A stretch of DNA of 64,000 bases from Mycolicibacterium celeriflavum (GTDB lineage Bacteria; Actinomycetota; Actinomycetes; Mycobacteriales; Mycobacteriaceae). Below are positions 27,133-36,134 of this stretch, one piece after another (positions within the stretch are counted from its first letter, which is position 1; the number at the start of each line of letters is the position of its first letter). The notes below the pieces were generated by a model. It saw nothing but the letters and a program-made list of their open reading frames with translations, was not told the origin of the DNA and did no database searches. Both the position numbers and the translations under genes were made by a program. The DNA lies in contig NZ_AP022591.1 in NCBI RefSeq assembly GCF_010731795.1, positions 1,736,001 through 1,800,000 of the forward strand. The letters run 5' to 3'.

Positions 27133-27774
27133 TCAGCCCCTCCGGCGGCCGGACGGTTCGGGACTGCCCCAGAACGCCGCAACCCAAAGCCGCTCGAGGG
27201 CGTCGACCGCCCGATTCGGGTCAATGCCGCGACCCACGAAAGCGCTGTCGTGGGTCAGCGTCATCGCCGTCGTCGCGGCCAGCGTACGCACGAGTGCGGG
27301 CAAGTCCTCGGAGATCGGCTGCACGTCGGCATCTTGTTCGAGCAGCGTGATGAGCTTCTCGATGATGCCGTCGTAGAAGTCGTCCATCATCTCGCGGATC
27401 TTCGCGTCGGTGTTGCGGGCCACGGCGCACGCCGACAACACCGGGTCGTCATTGGCATATGCGGCCGCGGCGCTGCCGACCATGCGTTTGGCGAACGCCT
27501 CCGGCGTCTCCCCCGGCTCACGCGGGGCGAAGTGGTGGGTCAGGCTGTCGAGCATCTCCCCCGCGTCGGCCAAAATCACCGCGAGCACCGCGTACTTGGA
27601 GTCGAAATAGAAGTAGAAGCCGGACCGGGCGACCCCGGCGCGCTCGCTGATCGCGCTGACCGACAGGTCGGCGAACGGGCGTTCCTGGACCAGTTCCCGG
27701 ACGGCGTTGACGATCGCGTCGCGCTGCCGGTCGCCCCGGCTGCGGCGCATCTGCGGTGCTGGTTGGGCGGTCAT
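27133..27774 (-). CDS. TetR family regulator
   Basis: 213-residue regulator. N-terminal HTH: RDAIVNAVRELVQERPFADL, AISERAGVARSGFYFYFDSK (EthR-like FYFYF recognition end). C-terminal helical domain. Start ATG 27774 (MTAQPAPQMRR), as the open frame extension is antisense to the promoter. It is divergent from cyp136 with a palindrome between them and is followed by the SDR gene; probably represses both. Equivalent in position to Rv3058c. Confidence 0.9.
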   Translation of the reverse strand: MTAQPAPQMRRSRGDRQRDAIVNAVRELVQERPFADLSVSAISERAGVARSGFYFYFDSKYAVLAVILADAGEMLDSLTHHFAPREPGETPEAFAKRMVGSAAAAYANDDPVLSACAVARNTDAKIREMMDDFYDGIIEKLITLLEQDADVQPISEDLPALVRTLAATTAMTLTHDSAFVGRGIDPNRAVDALERLWVAAFWGSPEPSGRRRG

Positions 27775-27811
27775 CGCCCTAGACCTTCGCACCGCGACGC
27801 GCCAGGACAAA

Positions 27812-27829
27812 ACTTGACATGCGTCAAGT
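27812..27829. promoter_or_regulatory. Candidate TetR operator in the TetR-cyp136 promoter
   Basis: ACTTGACATGCGTCAAGT is a perfect 7-7 inverted repeat (ACTTGAC-N4-GTCAAGT) between the divergent starts at 27774 and 27894. TTGACA within it can also be the cyp136 -35 element, so a bound repressor would block polymerase. Confidence 0.6.
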
Positions 27830-27893
27830 GTGCCATCCAGGATGAGGATGAGAGTGACAACGGCCACAGTCTTTTCGTGTCAGGAGCTTGTCG

Positions 27894-29378
27894 ATGACGA
27901 CGACCATCAACACCAAGGATTACCTGCTCGACCAAGCCAAACGAAGGCTGACCCCGTCGTTCAACAACTTCCCGGGCATGGGTCTGGTCGAGCGCAAGCT
28001 ACTCGACACCGACTTTCCACAGAAGCCGATGGCGTTGCCGCCCGCGGGTAGCGATCTCAAGCCGGTCATCGGCGACGCCGGCCTGCCGATCATCGGCCAC
28101 ATGATCGAGATGTTCCGCGGCGGCCCGGAGTATCTGCTGCACGTCTACCGCAAATACGGGCCGCTGTACTACGCAGACTCCCCTGCCCTGCCCGCCGTCG
28201 CCGCGCTGGGCCCGGACGCCGCGCAGGCCGTTTACTCGAACCGCAACAAGGACTTCTCCCAACAGGGCTGGGTTCCTGTGATCGGGCCGTTCTTCCATCG
28301 CGGGTTGATGCTGCTCGACTTCGAGGAGCACATGTTCCACCGGCGGATCATGCAGGAGGCATTCGTCCGCAGCCGACTGGTCGGTTACCAGGAGCAGGTC
28401 GACAAGGTGGTGTCGCAGGTCATCGCCAATCAATGGGTGGCCAACGACCCGCGGTTCCTGATGTATCCCGCCATGAAGGAACTGACGCTCGACATCGCGT
28501 CGATGGTGTTCATGGGGCACGAGCCCGGCTCCGACAAGGAACTGGTGACCAAGGTGAACCAGGCGTTCACCACCACAACGCGCGCAGGCAACGCGATCAT
28601 CCGTAAGCCGGTGCGCCCGTTCACCTGGTGGCGCGGCTTGCAGGCCCGCAAGCTGTTGGAGGAGTACTTCGAGGAGCGGGTCGCAGAACGCCGCGGCAAG
28701 GACGGCTCCGACCTGCTGACGGTGCTGTGCCACACCGAGGACGAGCACGGCAACAGCTTCACCGACTCCGACATCGTCAACCACATGATCTTCCTGATGA
28801 TGGCCGCGCACGACACCTCGACGTCCACGGCCACCACGATGATCTACCACCTGGCCAAGCACCCGGAGTGGCAGGACCGCTGCCGCGACGAATCCGACCG
28901 ACTCGGCGACGGCCCCGTCGACATCGAGGCGCTGGAGAAGCTGGAGTCGCTCGATCTGGTGATGAACGAGTCGATCCGGCTGGTGACGCCGGTGCAGTGG
29001 GCGATGCGCCAGACCGTGCGCGACACCGAACTGCTGGGCTACTACCTGCCGAAGGGCACCAACGTCATCGCCTACCCGGGCATGAACCATCGGCTCGAGG
29101 AGTTCTACCCCGAGCCGATGAAATTCGACCCGGAGCGCTTCACCGAGCCCCGCAACGAACACAAGCAGCACCGCTACGCGTTCAGCCCGTTCGGCGGCGG
29201 TGCACACAAGTGCATCGGCATGACGTTCGGCCAGTTCGAGGTGAAGACGATCCTGCACCGGTTGCTGCGCAAGTACCGGCTCGAGTTGCCGCGCCCGGAT
29301 TACACGACCGAGTGGGACTACGGCGGCATGCCGGTGCCCAAGGACGGCATGCATATCGTGCTGCGCCCGCTGCGCTGA
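27894..29378 (+). CDS. cyp136: Cytochrome P450, CYP136 type
   Basis: 494-residue haem monooxygenase. I-helix MMAAHDTSTSTATT (residues about 300), K-helix ESIR (NESIRLVTPVQWAMRQT), haem loop FSPFGGGAHKCIGMTFGQFE with the axial Cys. N-terminus lacks a clear membrane anchor, typical of bacterial P450s, but the length (about 490) is longer than most, as in mycobacterial CYP136. ATG 27894 is preceded by AGGAG; TTG 27888 is less likely. Position and flanking TetR/SDR match the cyp136 locus. Substrate unknown; sterol-like ligands are suspected for relatives. Confidence 0.92.
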   Translation: MTTTINTKDYLLDQAKRRLTPSFNNFPGMGLVERKLLDTDFPQKPMALPPAGSDLKPVIGDAGLPIIGHMIEMFRGGPEYLLHVYRKYGPLYYADSPALPAVAALGPDAAQAVYSNRNKDFSQQGWVPVIGPFFHRGLMLLDFEEHMFHRRIMQEAFVRSRLVGYQEQVDKVVSQVIANQWVANDPRFLMYPAMKELTLDIASMVFMGHEPGSDKELVTKVNQAFTTTTRAGNAIIRKPVRPFTWWRGLQARKLLEEYFEERVAERRGKDGSDLLTVLCHTEDEHGNSFTDSDIVNHMIFLMMAAHDTSTSTATTMIYHLAKHPEWQDRCRDESDRLGDGPVDIEALEKLESLDLVMNESIRLVTPVQWAMRQTVRDTELLGYYLPKGTNVIAYPGMNHRLEEFYPEPMKFDPERFTEPRNEHKQHRYAFSPFGGGAHKCIGMTFGQFEVKTILHRLLRKYRLELPRPDYTTEWDYGGMPVPKDGMHIVLRPLR

Positions 29379-29394
29379 CCTACGATCTCGACGG

Positions 29395-29898
29395 TCAGGC
29401 CGCGCTCAGCATGCGGTTCGCGCAGGCGATGACCGCGCTCAGCGCCGACTGCGTCGGATCGTCGGACAGCCCCATCGCCCATTCGGACCGCATACCGTCG
29501 GAGCCGCGGATGAAGGTAGCGGTGCGCTCGCCCGCGTGCATCTGGTGAAAAGCGGTCATCTCCAGCGCGATTCCCCGGTCGTAGAGCATCGCCGTCAGCG
29601 CGGCGACAGGGCCCGGCGCAGCCGCCGACGTCGTGCAGATCCGGTCACCGATCGCGAGTGTCGCCTGATATTCGCGCGCCTGAGGCCCCAGCCGGGTGGC
29701 GCGGCGGTCACCGTCGATGCACCGCCAGTTGCCCAGCCGCAGCGGGCCCGAGCTGGGCGCATACTCGGCGACAAACGATTCGAAGGACATCGCGTAGGCC
29801 TCCTCCCGCAGGCCGCGCGGCATCGGGGCGTCGACGTGGGTCGCGAACATGGGCGGCGCTGCGCTGCTAGCGGATTCGGTTGCGAACGAGGTGGTCAT
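29395..29898 (-). CDS. Stand-alone 2-isopropylmalate synthase (LeuA) allosteric-domain protein
   Basis: 167 residues. The C-terminal 120 residues look like the regulatory/dimerisation domain of 2-isopropylmalate synthase: GPLRLGNWRCIDGDRR, then AAPGPVAALTAMLYDRGIALE, FHQMHAGERTATFIRG, WAMGLSDDPTQSALSAVIAC. The TIM-barrel catalytic part is absent; instead there is a ~55-residue Ala/Ser/Pro-rich start including FESFVAEYAP. Such lone LeuA-domain proteins occur in mycobacteria without a known role; they might bind leucine or modify LeuA. ATG 29898 has a purine-rich (GAAAAGA) upstream sequence. It is convergent with cyp136, 16 bases apart. Confidence 0.75.
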   Translation of the reverse strand: MTTSFATESASSAAPPMFATHVDAPMPRGLREEAYAMSFESFVAEYAPSSGPLRLGNWRCIDGDRRATRLGPQAREYQATLAIGDRICTTSAAAPGPVAALTAMLYDRGIALEMTAFHQMHAGERTATFIRGSDGMRSEWAMGLSDDPTQSALSAVIACANRMLSAA

Positions 29899-30107
29899 GT
29901 GCCGGTCTTTTCTTCGAAAAGGAAAGCGACCGACAGGGAAAGCTACGTAGCGACGACCCACAGCGAGGGGTCGGTCAGGATCAGACCCCGCTGCGGGTTG
30001 CTACTACGAGTCGCCTCGGCACGCGTCCGATCGTAGACGCATGCGCACACCGCTGCAAAGGCAATTCCGTTCGCGATCGTGGCTGGTGGGGGCCTTGCCC
30101 GTAACGT

Positions 30108-30929
30108 GTGGCTGATGTCGGCCGGTCATGCGCAGTCATCGGCATGGCTGCAGTGTTGTTCGGGCCGCAGATGAACTGGGCCCTGCTGTTCGCCGCCGGC
30201 ATTCTCGGCGGGCTCACCGGCAGCATCGCCGGCCTCGCCTCGGTCGCCACCTATCCCGCCCTGCTGCTATTCGGCTTGCCACCGGTGACAGCCAATGTGA
30301 CCAACACCGTGGCGCTGGTGTTCAACGGCGTCGGTTCGGTGTTGGGCTCACGCCCTGAACTCGAGGGCCAGGGTCGGTGGATCAGGCGCACCCTGCCGGT
30401 CGCCGTACTCGGTGGCGCGGCCGGCGCCGCACTGCTGCTCTCAACGCCCGCGGAAGGTTTCGAGAAGGTCGTCCCGATTCTGCTCGGCCTGGCCTCGGTC
30501 GCAATCCTGCTGCCGCGCCGGGTATCCGCCGACGCACAGGTCGCCAGTCATCTTCGGCACCGAACCCGAGCGCTGCTCGAGGCGTCGGCGATTTTCGTGA
30601 TCTGTGTCTACGGCGGCTATTTCGGCGCGGCGGCCGGTGTGCTGTTGCTTGCCCTGCTGCTGCGCGCGGCTACCGCGTCGCTCGCCCACGCCAACGCGGG
30701 TAAGAACGTGATCCTCGGCGTGGCGAATTCCGTTGCGGCCGTGATCTTCGCACTGCTGGCGCCGGTGCACTGGTGGGCGGTGTTGGTGTTGGGCCTCGGC
30801 TGCCTGATCGGGTCGCGGCTGGGCCCGATCGTCGTGCGGCACGCACCCGCCGGTCCGCTGCGGGTCGTGATCGGTGCGGCGGGCGTGGCGCTGGCGGTCA
30901 AGCTCGGGGTCGACGCCTACGGTGGCTAG
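30108..30929 (+). CDS. TauE/SafE-family sulfite or anion exporter
   Basis: 273-residue inner-membrane protein with about eight hydrophobic segments. The TauE/SafE pattern is visible in the N-terminal repeat (LLFAAGILGGLTGSIAGLAS, LPPVTANVTNTVALVFNGVG) and the C-terminal repeat (GGYFGAAAGVLLLALLL, ANAGKNVILGVANSVAAVIF). GTG 30108 is the furthest plausible start; ATG 30144 or 30171 would still keep all segments. Substrate unknown; relatives export sulfite, sulfoacetate or organosulfonates. Confidence 0.85.
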   Translation: MADVGRSCAVIGMAAVLFGPQMNWALLFAAGILGGLTGSIAGLASVATYPALLLFGLPPVTANVTNTVALVFNGVGSVLGSRPELEGQGRWIRRTLPVAVLGGAAGAALLLSTPAEGFEKVVPILLGLASVAILLPRRVSADAQVASHLRHRTRALLEASAIFVICVYGGYFGAAAGVLLLALLLRAATASLAHANAGKNVILGVANSVAAVIFALLAPVHWWAVLVLGLGCLIGSRLGPIVVRHAPAGPLRVVIGAAGVALAVKLGVDAYGG

Positions 30930-30940
30930 CTCGCCACGGG

Positions 30941-32008
30941 TCAGGACAGGTCGAAGGGGCTGTCGCCCTTGGCGACTCGGGTACCCAGGTCGATGAGGTT
31001 CTGGGCGTTGGCGTGCAGCCGTTCACCCGCGTCCCGGCTGGCCTGGCCGACCAGGAAGCGCGACCAGGTGCCCTCGATGACGATGCCCAGCTTGAAGCAC
31101 GCCATCGCGATATACCAATCGAGACTTGATGTTTCGCGGCCACCCGCGCCGAGGTAGGCCGCGAGGAGCTCACCCCGGCTGGCCAGCCCGCCGAGCGCCG
31201 CCAGCTGCGCGCCCGCGGTGATCGTGTTGGTTTCCAGCGGCCAGCAGATCAACATCCAGCCCAGATCCAGCAGCGGGTCACCGATCGTGCACATCTCCCA
31301 GTCGACGAACGCCGCCAACTCGGGCTTGTCGCGCCGCAGCAGCACGTTGCTCAGATGCGGGTCGCCGTGCATGACGCCCGGCCGCCCGTCCGGCGGCACG
31401 TTCGACGCCAACCACTCGGCGAGTTCCGTCACGGCCAGCGACTCGGGGTCGTAGCGGTCGTGTCGATAGCTCTCGAGCAGCCGCAGGAACTGTGGGACCT
31501 GACGCTCCAGGAACGAGCCGGGGCGCTTGAGCGCGGCCAGCGGACTGCCTTCCCACTCGACCTGCCCGAGCATCGCCAGACTCCCCGCGTACGACAGCCC
31601 CACCTGATGGCGCATGGCCGGATCGTGCACGTAGGCCTCGGCCATGTCGTCGCCCGGGTTGAAGCCGTCGACCTCCTCCATCAGATAGAACACCACCCCG
31701 AGAACGCCGAGGTCCTCGCAGCCGGCGATGAAGCCGGGGTGCGGCACCGGCGTGCCCGCCAGTGTGCGCAGCGCCGCGATCTCGCGCAGCATCGTCTTGT
31801 CGCTCGTCGGCCGCGGGTGCACCGGCGGTCTGCGCAGCACCATGGGCCTGCCATCGACGCGTAGCCGCACCACGATGTTCTGCGTCCCACCGGTGAGCGG
31901 TTCGACGTCGCTGACCGTCGACCCCAGGCCTTGCTGTCGAACCCACTGCTGCAGCGCTGCCTGGTCGTCCTCACTCAGTGTCGGAAGTTGATGCGCGTCG
32001 TCGGGCAT
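30941..32008 (-). CDS. Phosphotransferase (aminoglycoside-phosphotransferase-fold) family protein
   Basis: 355-residue kinase-like enzyme. LTGGTQNIVVRLRVDG is the ATP loop, GVMHGDPHLSNVLL the catalytic loop (HGDxHxxN) and FVDWEMCTIGDPLLDLGWML the metal-binding DWE..GDP segment. This family (often beside acyl-CoA dehydrogenases in mycobacteria) is thought to phosphorylate hydroxy-acyl compounds, not drugs. Start ATG 32008; TGCATG upstream without strong ribosome-binding site. Confidence 0.88.
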   Translation of the reverse strand: MPDDAHQLPTLSEDDQAALQQWVRQQGLGSTVSDVEPLTGGTQNIVVRLRVDGRPMVLRRPPVHPRPTSDKTMLREIAALRTLAGTPVPHPGFIAGCEDLGVLGVVFYLMEEVDGFNPGDDMAEAYVHDPAMRHQVGLSYAGSLAMLGQVEWEGSPLAALKRPGSFLERQVPQFLRLLESYRHDRYDPESLAVTELAEWLASNVPPDGRPGVMHGDPHLSNVLLRRDKPELAAFVDWEMCTIGDPLLDLGWMLICWPLETNTITAGAQLAALGGLASRGELLAAYLGAGGRETSSLDWYIAMACFKLGIVIEGTWSRFLVGQASRDAGERLHANAQNLIDLGTRVAKGDSPFDLS

Positions 32009-32056
32009 GCACTCATCGTGTCAGGTCGGGTGCGCGACGGGCGGCCACCCTGGTGC

Positions 32057-32105
32057 GATTTCGGTGTAATTGGTCGCCGTGCGCGCGACCAACGACACCG
32101 AAATC
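32057..32105. repeat. Intergenic palindrome, GATTTCGGTGT family (copy 1)
   Basis: Arms at 32057-32077 and 32085-32105, each beginning GATTTCGGTGT and pairing over 21 bases with two mismatches around a seven-base loop. It lies in the 103 bases between the kinase start (32008) and the SDR end (32112), where it may terminate the upstream transcript. A second copy with almost the same arm is at 42453-42501. Confidence 0.7.
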
Positions 32106-32111
32106 ACCGGC

Positions 32112-32879
32112 TTACTTGGGGGCGAAACGCTGGCCCGCGTCCAGCCGCAGGCATTGGCCGTTGAGCATCGGGTTCTCGACGATTGCCGCGACCAGCTTGG
32201 CGTACTCCTCGGGCTTGCCGAGCCGCTTCGGGAACGCCGCATCCTTGGTCAGCGCTTTGGCGAACTCGTCGGGGATGCCCTCGGTCAGGCCGGTGGCGAA
32301 CAGGCTCGGCGCGATTGCCAGCGCCCGGATGCCCAGGCTGCCCATGTCGCGGGCCATGGTCAGGCACATCCCGGCGATCGCCGCCTTGGACGCGGTGTAG
32401 GCGACCTGTCCGATCTGGCCCTCGAACGCGGCGATCGAGGCGGTGTTGATGATGACGCCGCGCTCCTCCTTCTCATCGTCGACCGGGTCCTGCTGGCTCA
32501 TCTGCCAGCCCGCCAGCCTGCTGATGTTGAAGGTGCCGATGAGGTTCAAGTCCACGCACCTGCGGAAGGTCTCCAGGCTGTGCGGGCCGTCCTTCTTGAC
32601 GGTGCGTTCCGCGGCGCCACCACCGGCCGTCGTCACGATGATGTGCAGAGCGCCGAGTGACTCGATGGCCTGCTGCAGCACCTTCTCGGTGCCGTCGAAG
32701 TCGGTGACGTCCACCTCGAAGAAGGAGCCGCCGATCGCGTCGGCCACTTCCTTGCCCTTCGACTGCGGGCGGTCCAGCACCGCGACGTCCGCACCGCGCT
32801 GCGCCAACAACTCGGCCGTAGCCTTGCCGAAGCCTGACGCACCGCCGACGATGATGGCCTTCTTGCCCTGGATTTCCAC
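32112..32879 (-). CDS. Short-chain dehydrogenase (3-hydroxyacyl-CoA dehydrogenase type II-like)
   Basis: 255-residue SDR. AIIVGGASGFGKATAELLA binds NAD; NTASIAAFEGQIGQVAYTASKAAIAGM holds the catalytic Ser-Tyr-Lys (S..YTASK); LTEGIPDEFAKALTKD and the C-terminal RLDAGQRFAPK are typical of the HSD17B10-like acyl-CoA group. GTG 32879 is the start, preceded by AGGGGAGA; the open frame to 34322 runs through the neighbouring divergent gene and is shadow. Confidence 0.9.
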   Translation of the reverse strand: MEIQGKKAIIVGGASGFGKATAELLAQRGADVAVLDRPQSKGKEVADAIGGSFFEVDVTDFDGTEKVLQQAIESLGALHIIVTTAGGGAAERTVKKDGPHSLETFRRCVDLNLIGTFNISRLAGWQMSQQDPVDDEKEERGVIINTASIAAFEGQIGQVAYTASKAAIAGMCLTMARDMGSLGIRALAIAPSLFATGLTEGIPDEFAKALTKDAAFPKRLGKPEEYAKLVAAIVENPMLNGQCLRLDAGQRFAPK

Positions 32880-32981
32880 CTGGGTCTCCCCTTTCCAAAA
32901 AATGCTCGAATCGTAAAGCAACCTAGCCGACGTCATGTTTCGGTAAGGCCTTCGGGTCGCCAACGTGAGTACTTTGGCGGC

Positions 32982-34520
32982 ATGACGGCGCGCAGCACCA
33001 AGGCGATGGGCGGCATCGCAGCGGCCGCCGTCGCGCTCGGAGTCACCCAACTCCTCGCCGCATTCGTGGGACCGGAGGCCGACGCCCGCACCGCTGTCGG
33101 TTCGTCGGTCATCGACCGGACGCCCGGACCGGTCAAGGAATGGGCGATCCAGACCTTCGGAATGGCCGACAAACTCGTGCTCTCGATGCTCGTGCTGGCG
33201 GTGATCGCCGTCGTCGCCGCGGCCGCCGCGGCTCTCGAGACCAGGCGTGTCCCCATCGGGAGCATCGCGATCGTCGCGGCCGGTGTCCTTGGTTGTGCGG
33301 CCGTGCTGTCGCGCGCGGGGGCGGGCCTGTTCGACGTGGTGCCGACGGTGGTGGGCACCGCGTGCGGCGTCGCGGTGCTGCGCCTGCTCGTCTCGGGCCG
33401 GTTCACCGACGCTCCACAACCCACCGACGACGGGCCCGACCCCGGCCGACGACTGTCGTTGGTGACCCTGGGCTTCCTCGGCGTCGGGGCGCTGACCGGC
33501 GTCGGCGGCGTGGTGCTCTCCCGCCTGACGACCTCCGTCTCGGGGGATCGCAACGCGTTTGCCTTGCCGCCGATCGACGTCGCCGCTCCGCCCGTCCCAC
33601 CGACGGTGCAGCCGAAAGGTGTTGCGCTGCCGACGTTCATCACCAACAACGCCGACTTCTACCGGATCGACACGGCGCTGCGTGTGCCGCAATTGAGCCG
33701 GGAGGACTGGCAGCTGCGGATCCACGGCATGGTGGACCGCGAGATCACCCTGCGCTTCGGCGATCTCGAGCGCTTCGACGTGGTTGAGGAGCTGGTGACG
33801 CTGACGTGTGTGTCGAACCCGATCGGCGGCGACCTCATCGGTAATGCCACCTGGACGGGCTATCGCACGCGGGATCTGTTGGCCGAAGCGGGAATCCATC
33901 CGGACGCGGACATGGTGCTGTCGATGTCGATCGACGGGTTCACCGCGGGCACTCCGGTCGAAGCGCTCACCGACGACCGGGGCGCGATGTTGGCGGTCGG
34001 CATGAATGGCGAACCGCTGCCGACCAACCACGGTTACCCCGCCCGGCTGGTGGTCCCCGGGTTGTACGGGTACGTCTCGGCGACCAAATGGGTCGTCGAC
34101 CTGGAAGTGACCCGATTCGACCGGGCGCAGGCGTACTGGACGCGGCTGGGATGGTCGGCGCGCGGGCCGATCAAGACGTCGTCGCGGATCGACGTGCCGC
34201 GCGGCGGTCAGGACGTGCCGCGCGGTGCGGTGACGTTCGGCGGCGTGGCGTGGGCGCAGAACCGCGGGGTGCGCAACGTCGAGGTGCGCATCGACGGCCC
34301 CGAAGGCCAAGGCGACTGGCAACAGGCCGATCTCGGCGCTGCCTATTCCGACGAAACGTGGCGGCTATGGAGCTTTCCGTGGCGGGCCGAGCGGCAGGGG
34401 CGCCACACGATCACCGTGCGGGCCACCGACAACACCGGCGCCGTGCAGACAGCCGAAGTCGCCGATCCGGTGCCCGATGGCGCCACCGGCTGGCACAGCG
34501 TCGAGTTCACGGTCACCTGA
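32982..34520 (+). CDS. Membrane-anchored molybdopterin oxidoreductase, sulfite-oxidase family
   Basis: 512-residue protein. Residues 1-150 contain about four hydrophobic segments ([74 protein letters not shown]). The extracellular domain is sulfite-oxidase-like: [27 protein letters not shown] with the molybdenum-ligating Cys, [24 protein letters not shown], and a C-terminal Mo-co dimerisation domain ([22 protein letters not shown]). Start ATG 32982. Divergent from the SDR. The relative in M. tuberculosis is an unassigned sulfite-oxidase-like protein; substrate unknown. Confidence 0.88.
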   Translation: MTARSTKAMGGIAAAAVALGVTQLLAAFVGPEADARTAVGSSVIDRTPGPVKEWAIQTFGMADKLVLSMLVLAVIAVVAAAAAALETRRVPIGSIAIVAAGVLGCAAVLSRAGAGLFDVVPTVVGTACGVAVLRLLVSGRFTDAPQPTDDGPDPGRRLSLVTLGFLGVGALTGVGGVVLSRLTTSVSGDRNAFALPPIDVAAPPVPPTVQPKGVALPTFITNNADFYRIDTALRVPQLSREDWQLRIHGMVDREITLRFGDLERFDVVEELVTLTCVSNPIGGDLIGNATWTGYRTRDLLAEAGIHPDADMVLSMSIDGFTAGTPVEALTDDRGAMLAVGMNGEPLPTNHGYPARLVVPGLYGYVSATKWVVDLEVTRFDRAQAYWTRLGWSARGPIKTSSRIDVPRGGQDVPRGAVTFGGVAWAQNRGVRNVEVRIDGPEGQGDWQQADLGAAYSDETWRLWSFPWRAERQGRHTITVRATDNTGAVQTAEVADPVPDGATGWHSVEFTVT

Positions 34521-34537
34521 CCTGTCAGGCTGAAGCC

Positions 34538-36085
34538 GTGCAGTTGCTCGACGTCGCCACCGCGTCCACAGAAGTCGGCGCCTCGTCATCGCGGCTGGCG
34601 AAGACCGCCAGGATCGCCGAGCTGCTACGCCGGGTCGGCGACGAGGGCGACGCAGATCAGGTGGCGGTCGTCGTGTCGTGGCTGTCGGGTGAGTTGCCGC
34701 AACGGCAGATCGGCGTCGGTTGGGCCGCGCTGCGCTCGTTGCCGTCCCCGGCAACGGCCGAATCGCTGACGGTGCCGGAGGTCCACGCGCGATTCACCGA
34801 GATCGGACGGGTCGCGGGTAAGGGCTCGCAGGCCCGACGTGCCGAGTTGCTCGCCGGGCTGTTCGGCGCCGCAACCGACATCGAACAAACGTTTCTACGC
34901 AGGCTACTCGGCGGCGAACTGCGCCAGGGCGCGCTCGTCGGCGTGATGGCCGACGCGGTCGCCAAGGCCGCCGGGGTGCCCGCCGCCGCGGTGCGCCGTG
35001 CCGCCATGCTCGGTGGTGACCTGCCCGCCGTCGCCGCCGCCGCCCTGACCGAGGGCGAGGCGGCGCTCGAACAGTTCACGCTCACGGTCGGGCGCCCCGT
35101 CGGCCCGATGCTGGCGCAGACCGCCACCGGCGTGGCCGAGGCGCTCGAACGTCTCGGCGGCACAGCCGTTTTCGAGGCCAAGCTGGACGGCGCCCGAGTA
35201 CAGGTGCACCGATCCGGTGACGCGGTGTCGATCTACACCCGCAGCCTCGACGACGTGACCGCCCGCCTGCCGGAGGTCGTCGACGCGGCATTGGCGCTGC
35301 CCGTCGCAACCCTGATCGCCGACGCCGAGGCGATCGCGTTGCGCGCTGACGGGCGTCCGCACCGATTCCAGGTCACGGCCTCGCGCTTCGGTCGCTCCGT
35401 CGACATCGCAGCCGCGGCGGCGGCGCAGCCGTTGTCGGTCTTCATCTTCGACCTCCTGCACGTCGACGGTGTCGATCTGCTGGACAAGCCGACCAGGGAA
35501 CGCATCGGGGTGCTGGACTCGCTTGTCCCGGAGGTGAACCGGGTCGACCGTCTCGTCACCGACGACGCCGCGCAGGCCCAAGACTTCCTGGACGTGACGC
35601 TGGCGGCGGGCCACGAAGGCGTGATGGCGAAGTCGCTCAGCGCGCCGTACGAGGCGGGCCGCCGCGGCGCCGGATGGCTCAAGGTCAAACCCGTGCACAC
35701 CCTCGACCTGGTGGTACTGGCGGTCGAGTGGGGATCGGGCCGTCGCACCGGCAAGCTGTCCAACATCCACCTCGGCGCCAGAGATCCCAGCACGGGCGAA
35801 TTCGTCATGCTCGGAAAGACTTTCAAGGGTATGACCGACGCGATGCTCGAGTGGCAGACCGCGCGGTTCCTCGAGTTGGCCGACGGACCGGCCGACGGCT
35901 ACGTCGTCAAGGTGCGGCCCGAGCAGGTGGTCGAGATCGCATTCGACGGCGTTCAGACCTCCTCGCGCTACCCCGGCGGAATGACCCTGCGATTCGCCCG
36001 CGTACTGCGCTACCGCGACGTCAAGAGCCCAGCTGAAGCCGACACCATCGACACGGTGCGCGCCTTCTACCAGCGCGGAAGCTAA
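34538..36085 (+). CDS. ligB: ATP-dependent DNA ligase LigB
   Basis: 515-residue ligase with all three regions of the archaeal/eukaryal-like type: N-terminal DNA-binding helices, nucleotidyltransferase (motif [14 protein letters not shown] with AMP-accepting Lys215; [46 protein letters not shown]) and OB-fold ([35 protein letters not shown]). GTG 34538 is used, 17 bases after the preceding gene; the longer frame is shadow. Same position as in M. tuberculosis, upstream of cstA. This is the housekeeping accessory ligase, distinct from the element-borne one at 6967. Confidence 0.95.
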   Translation: MQLLDVATASTEVGASSSRLAKTARIAELLRRVGDEGDADQVAVVVSWLSGELPQRQIGVGWAALRSLPSPATAESLTVPEVHARFTEIGRVAGKGSQARRAELLAGLFGAATDIEQTFLRRLLGGELRQGALVGVMADAVAKAAGVPAAAVRRAAMLGGDLPAVAAAALTEGEAALEQFTLTVGRPVGPMLAQTATGVAEALERLGGTAVFEAKLDGARVQVHRSGDAVSIYTRSLDDVTARLPEVVDAALALPVATLIADAEAIALRADGRPHRFQVTASRFGRSVDIAAAAAAQPLSVFIFDLLHVDGVDLLDKPTRERIGVLDSLVPEVNRVDRLVTDDAAQAQDFLDVTLAAGHEGVMAKSLSAPYEAGRRGAGWLKVKPVHTLDLVVLAVEWGSGRRTGKLSNIHLGARDPSTGEFVMLGKTFKGMTDAMLEWQTARFLELADGPADGYVVKVRPEQVVEIAFDGVQTSSRYPGGMTLRFARVLRYRDVKSPAEADTIDTVRAFYQRGS

Positions 36086-36134
36086 AGCGACCGTTTTGTC
36101 ACGTGGCCGACGCGGCCGATGAAAAGATCGCCCC

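Noticed and set aside
32880..34322. Upstream extension of the SDR at 32112-32879 to a 736-residue frame
   Set aside because: The extension runs antisense through the sulfite-oxidase-like gene; a GTG with a good ribosome-binding site at 32879 starts the normal SDR.
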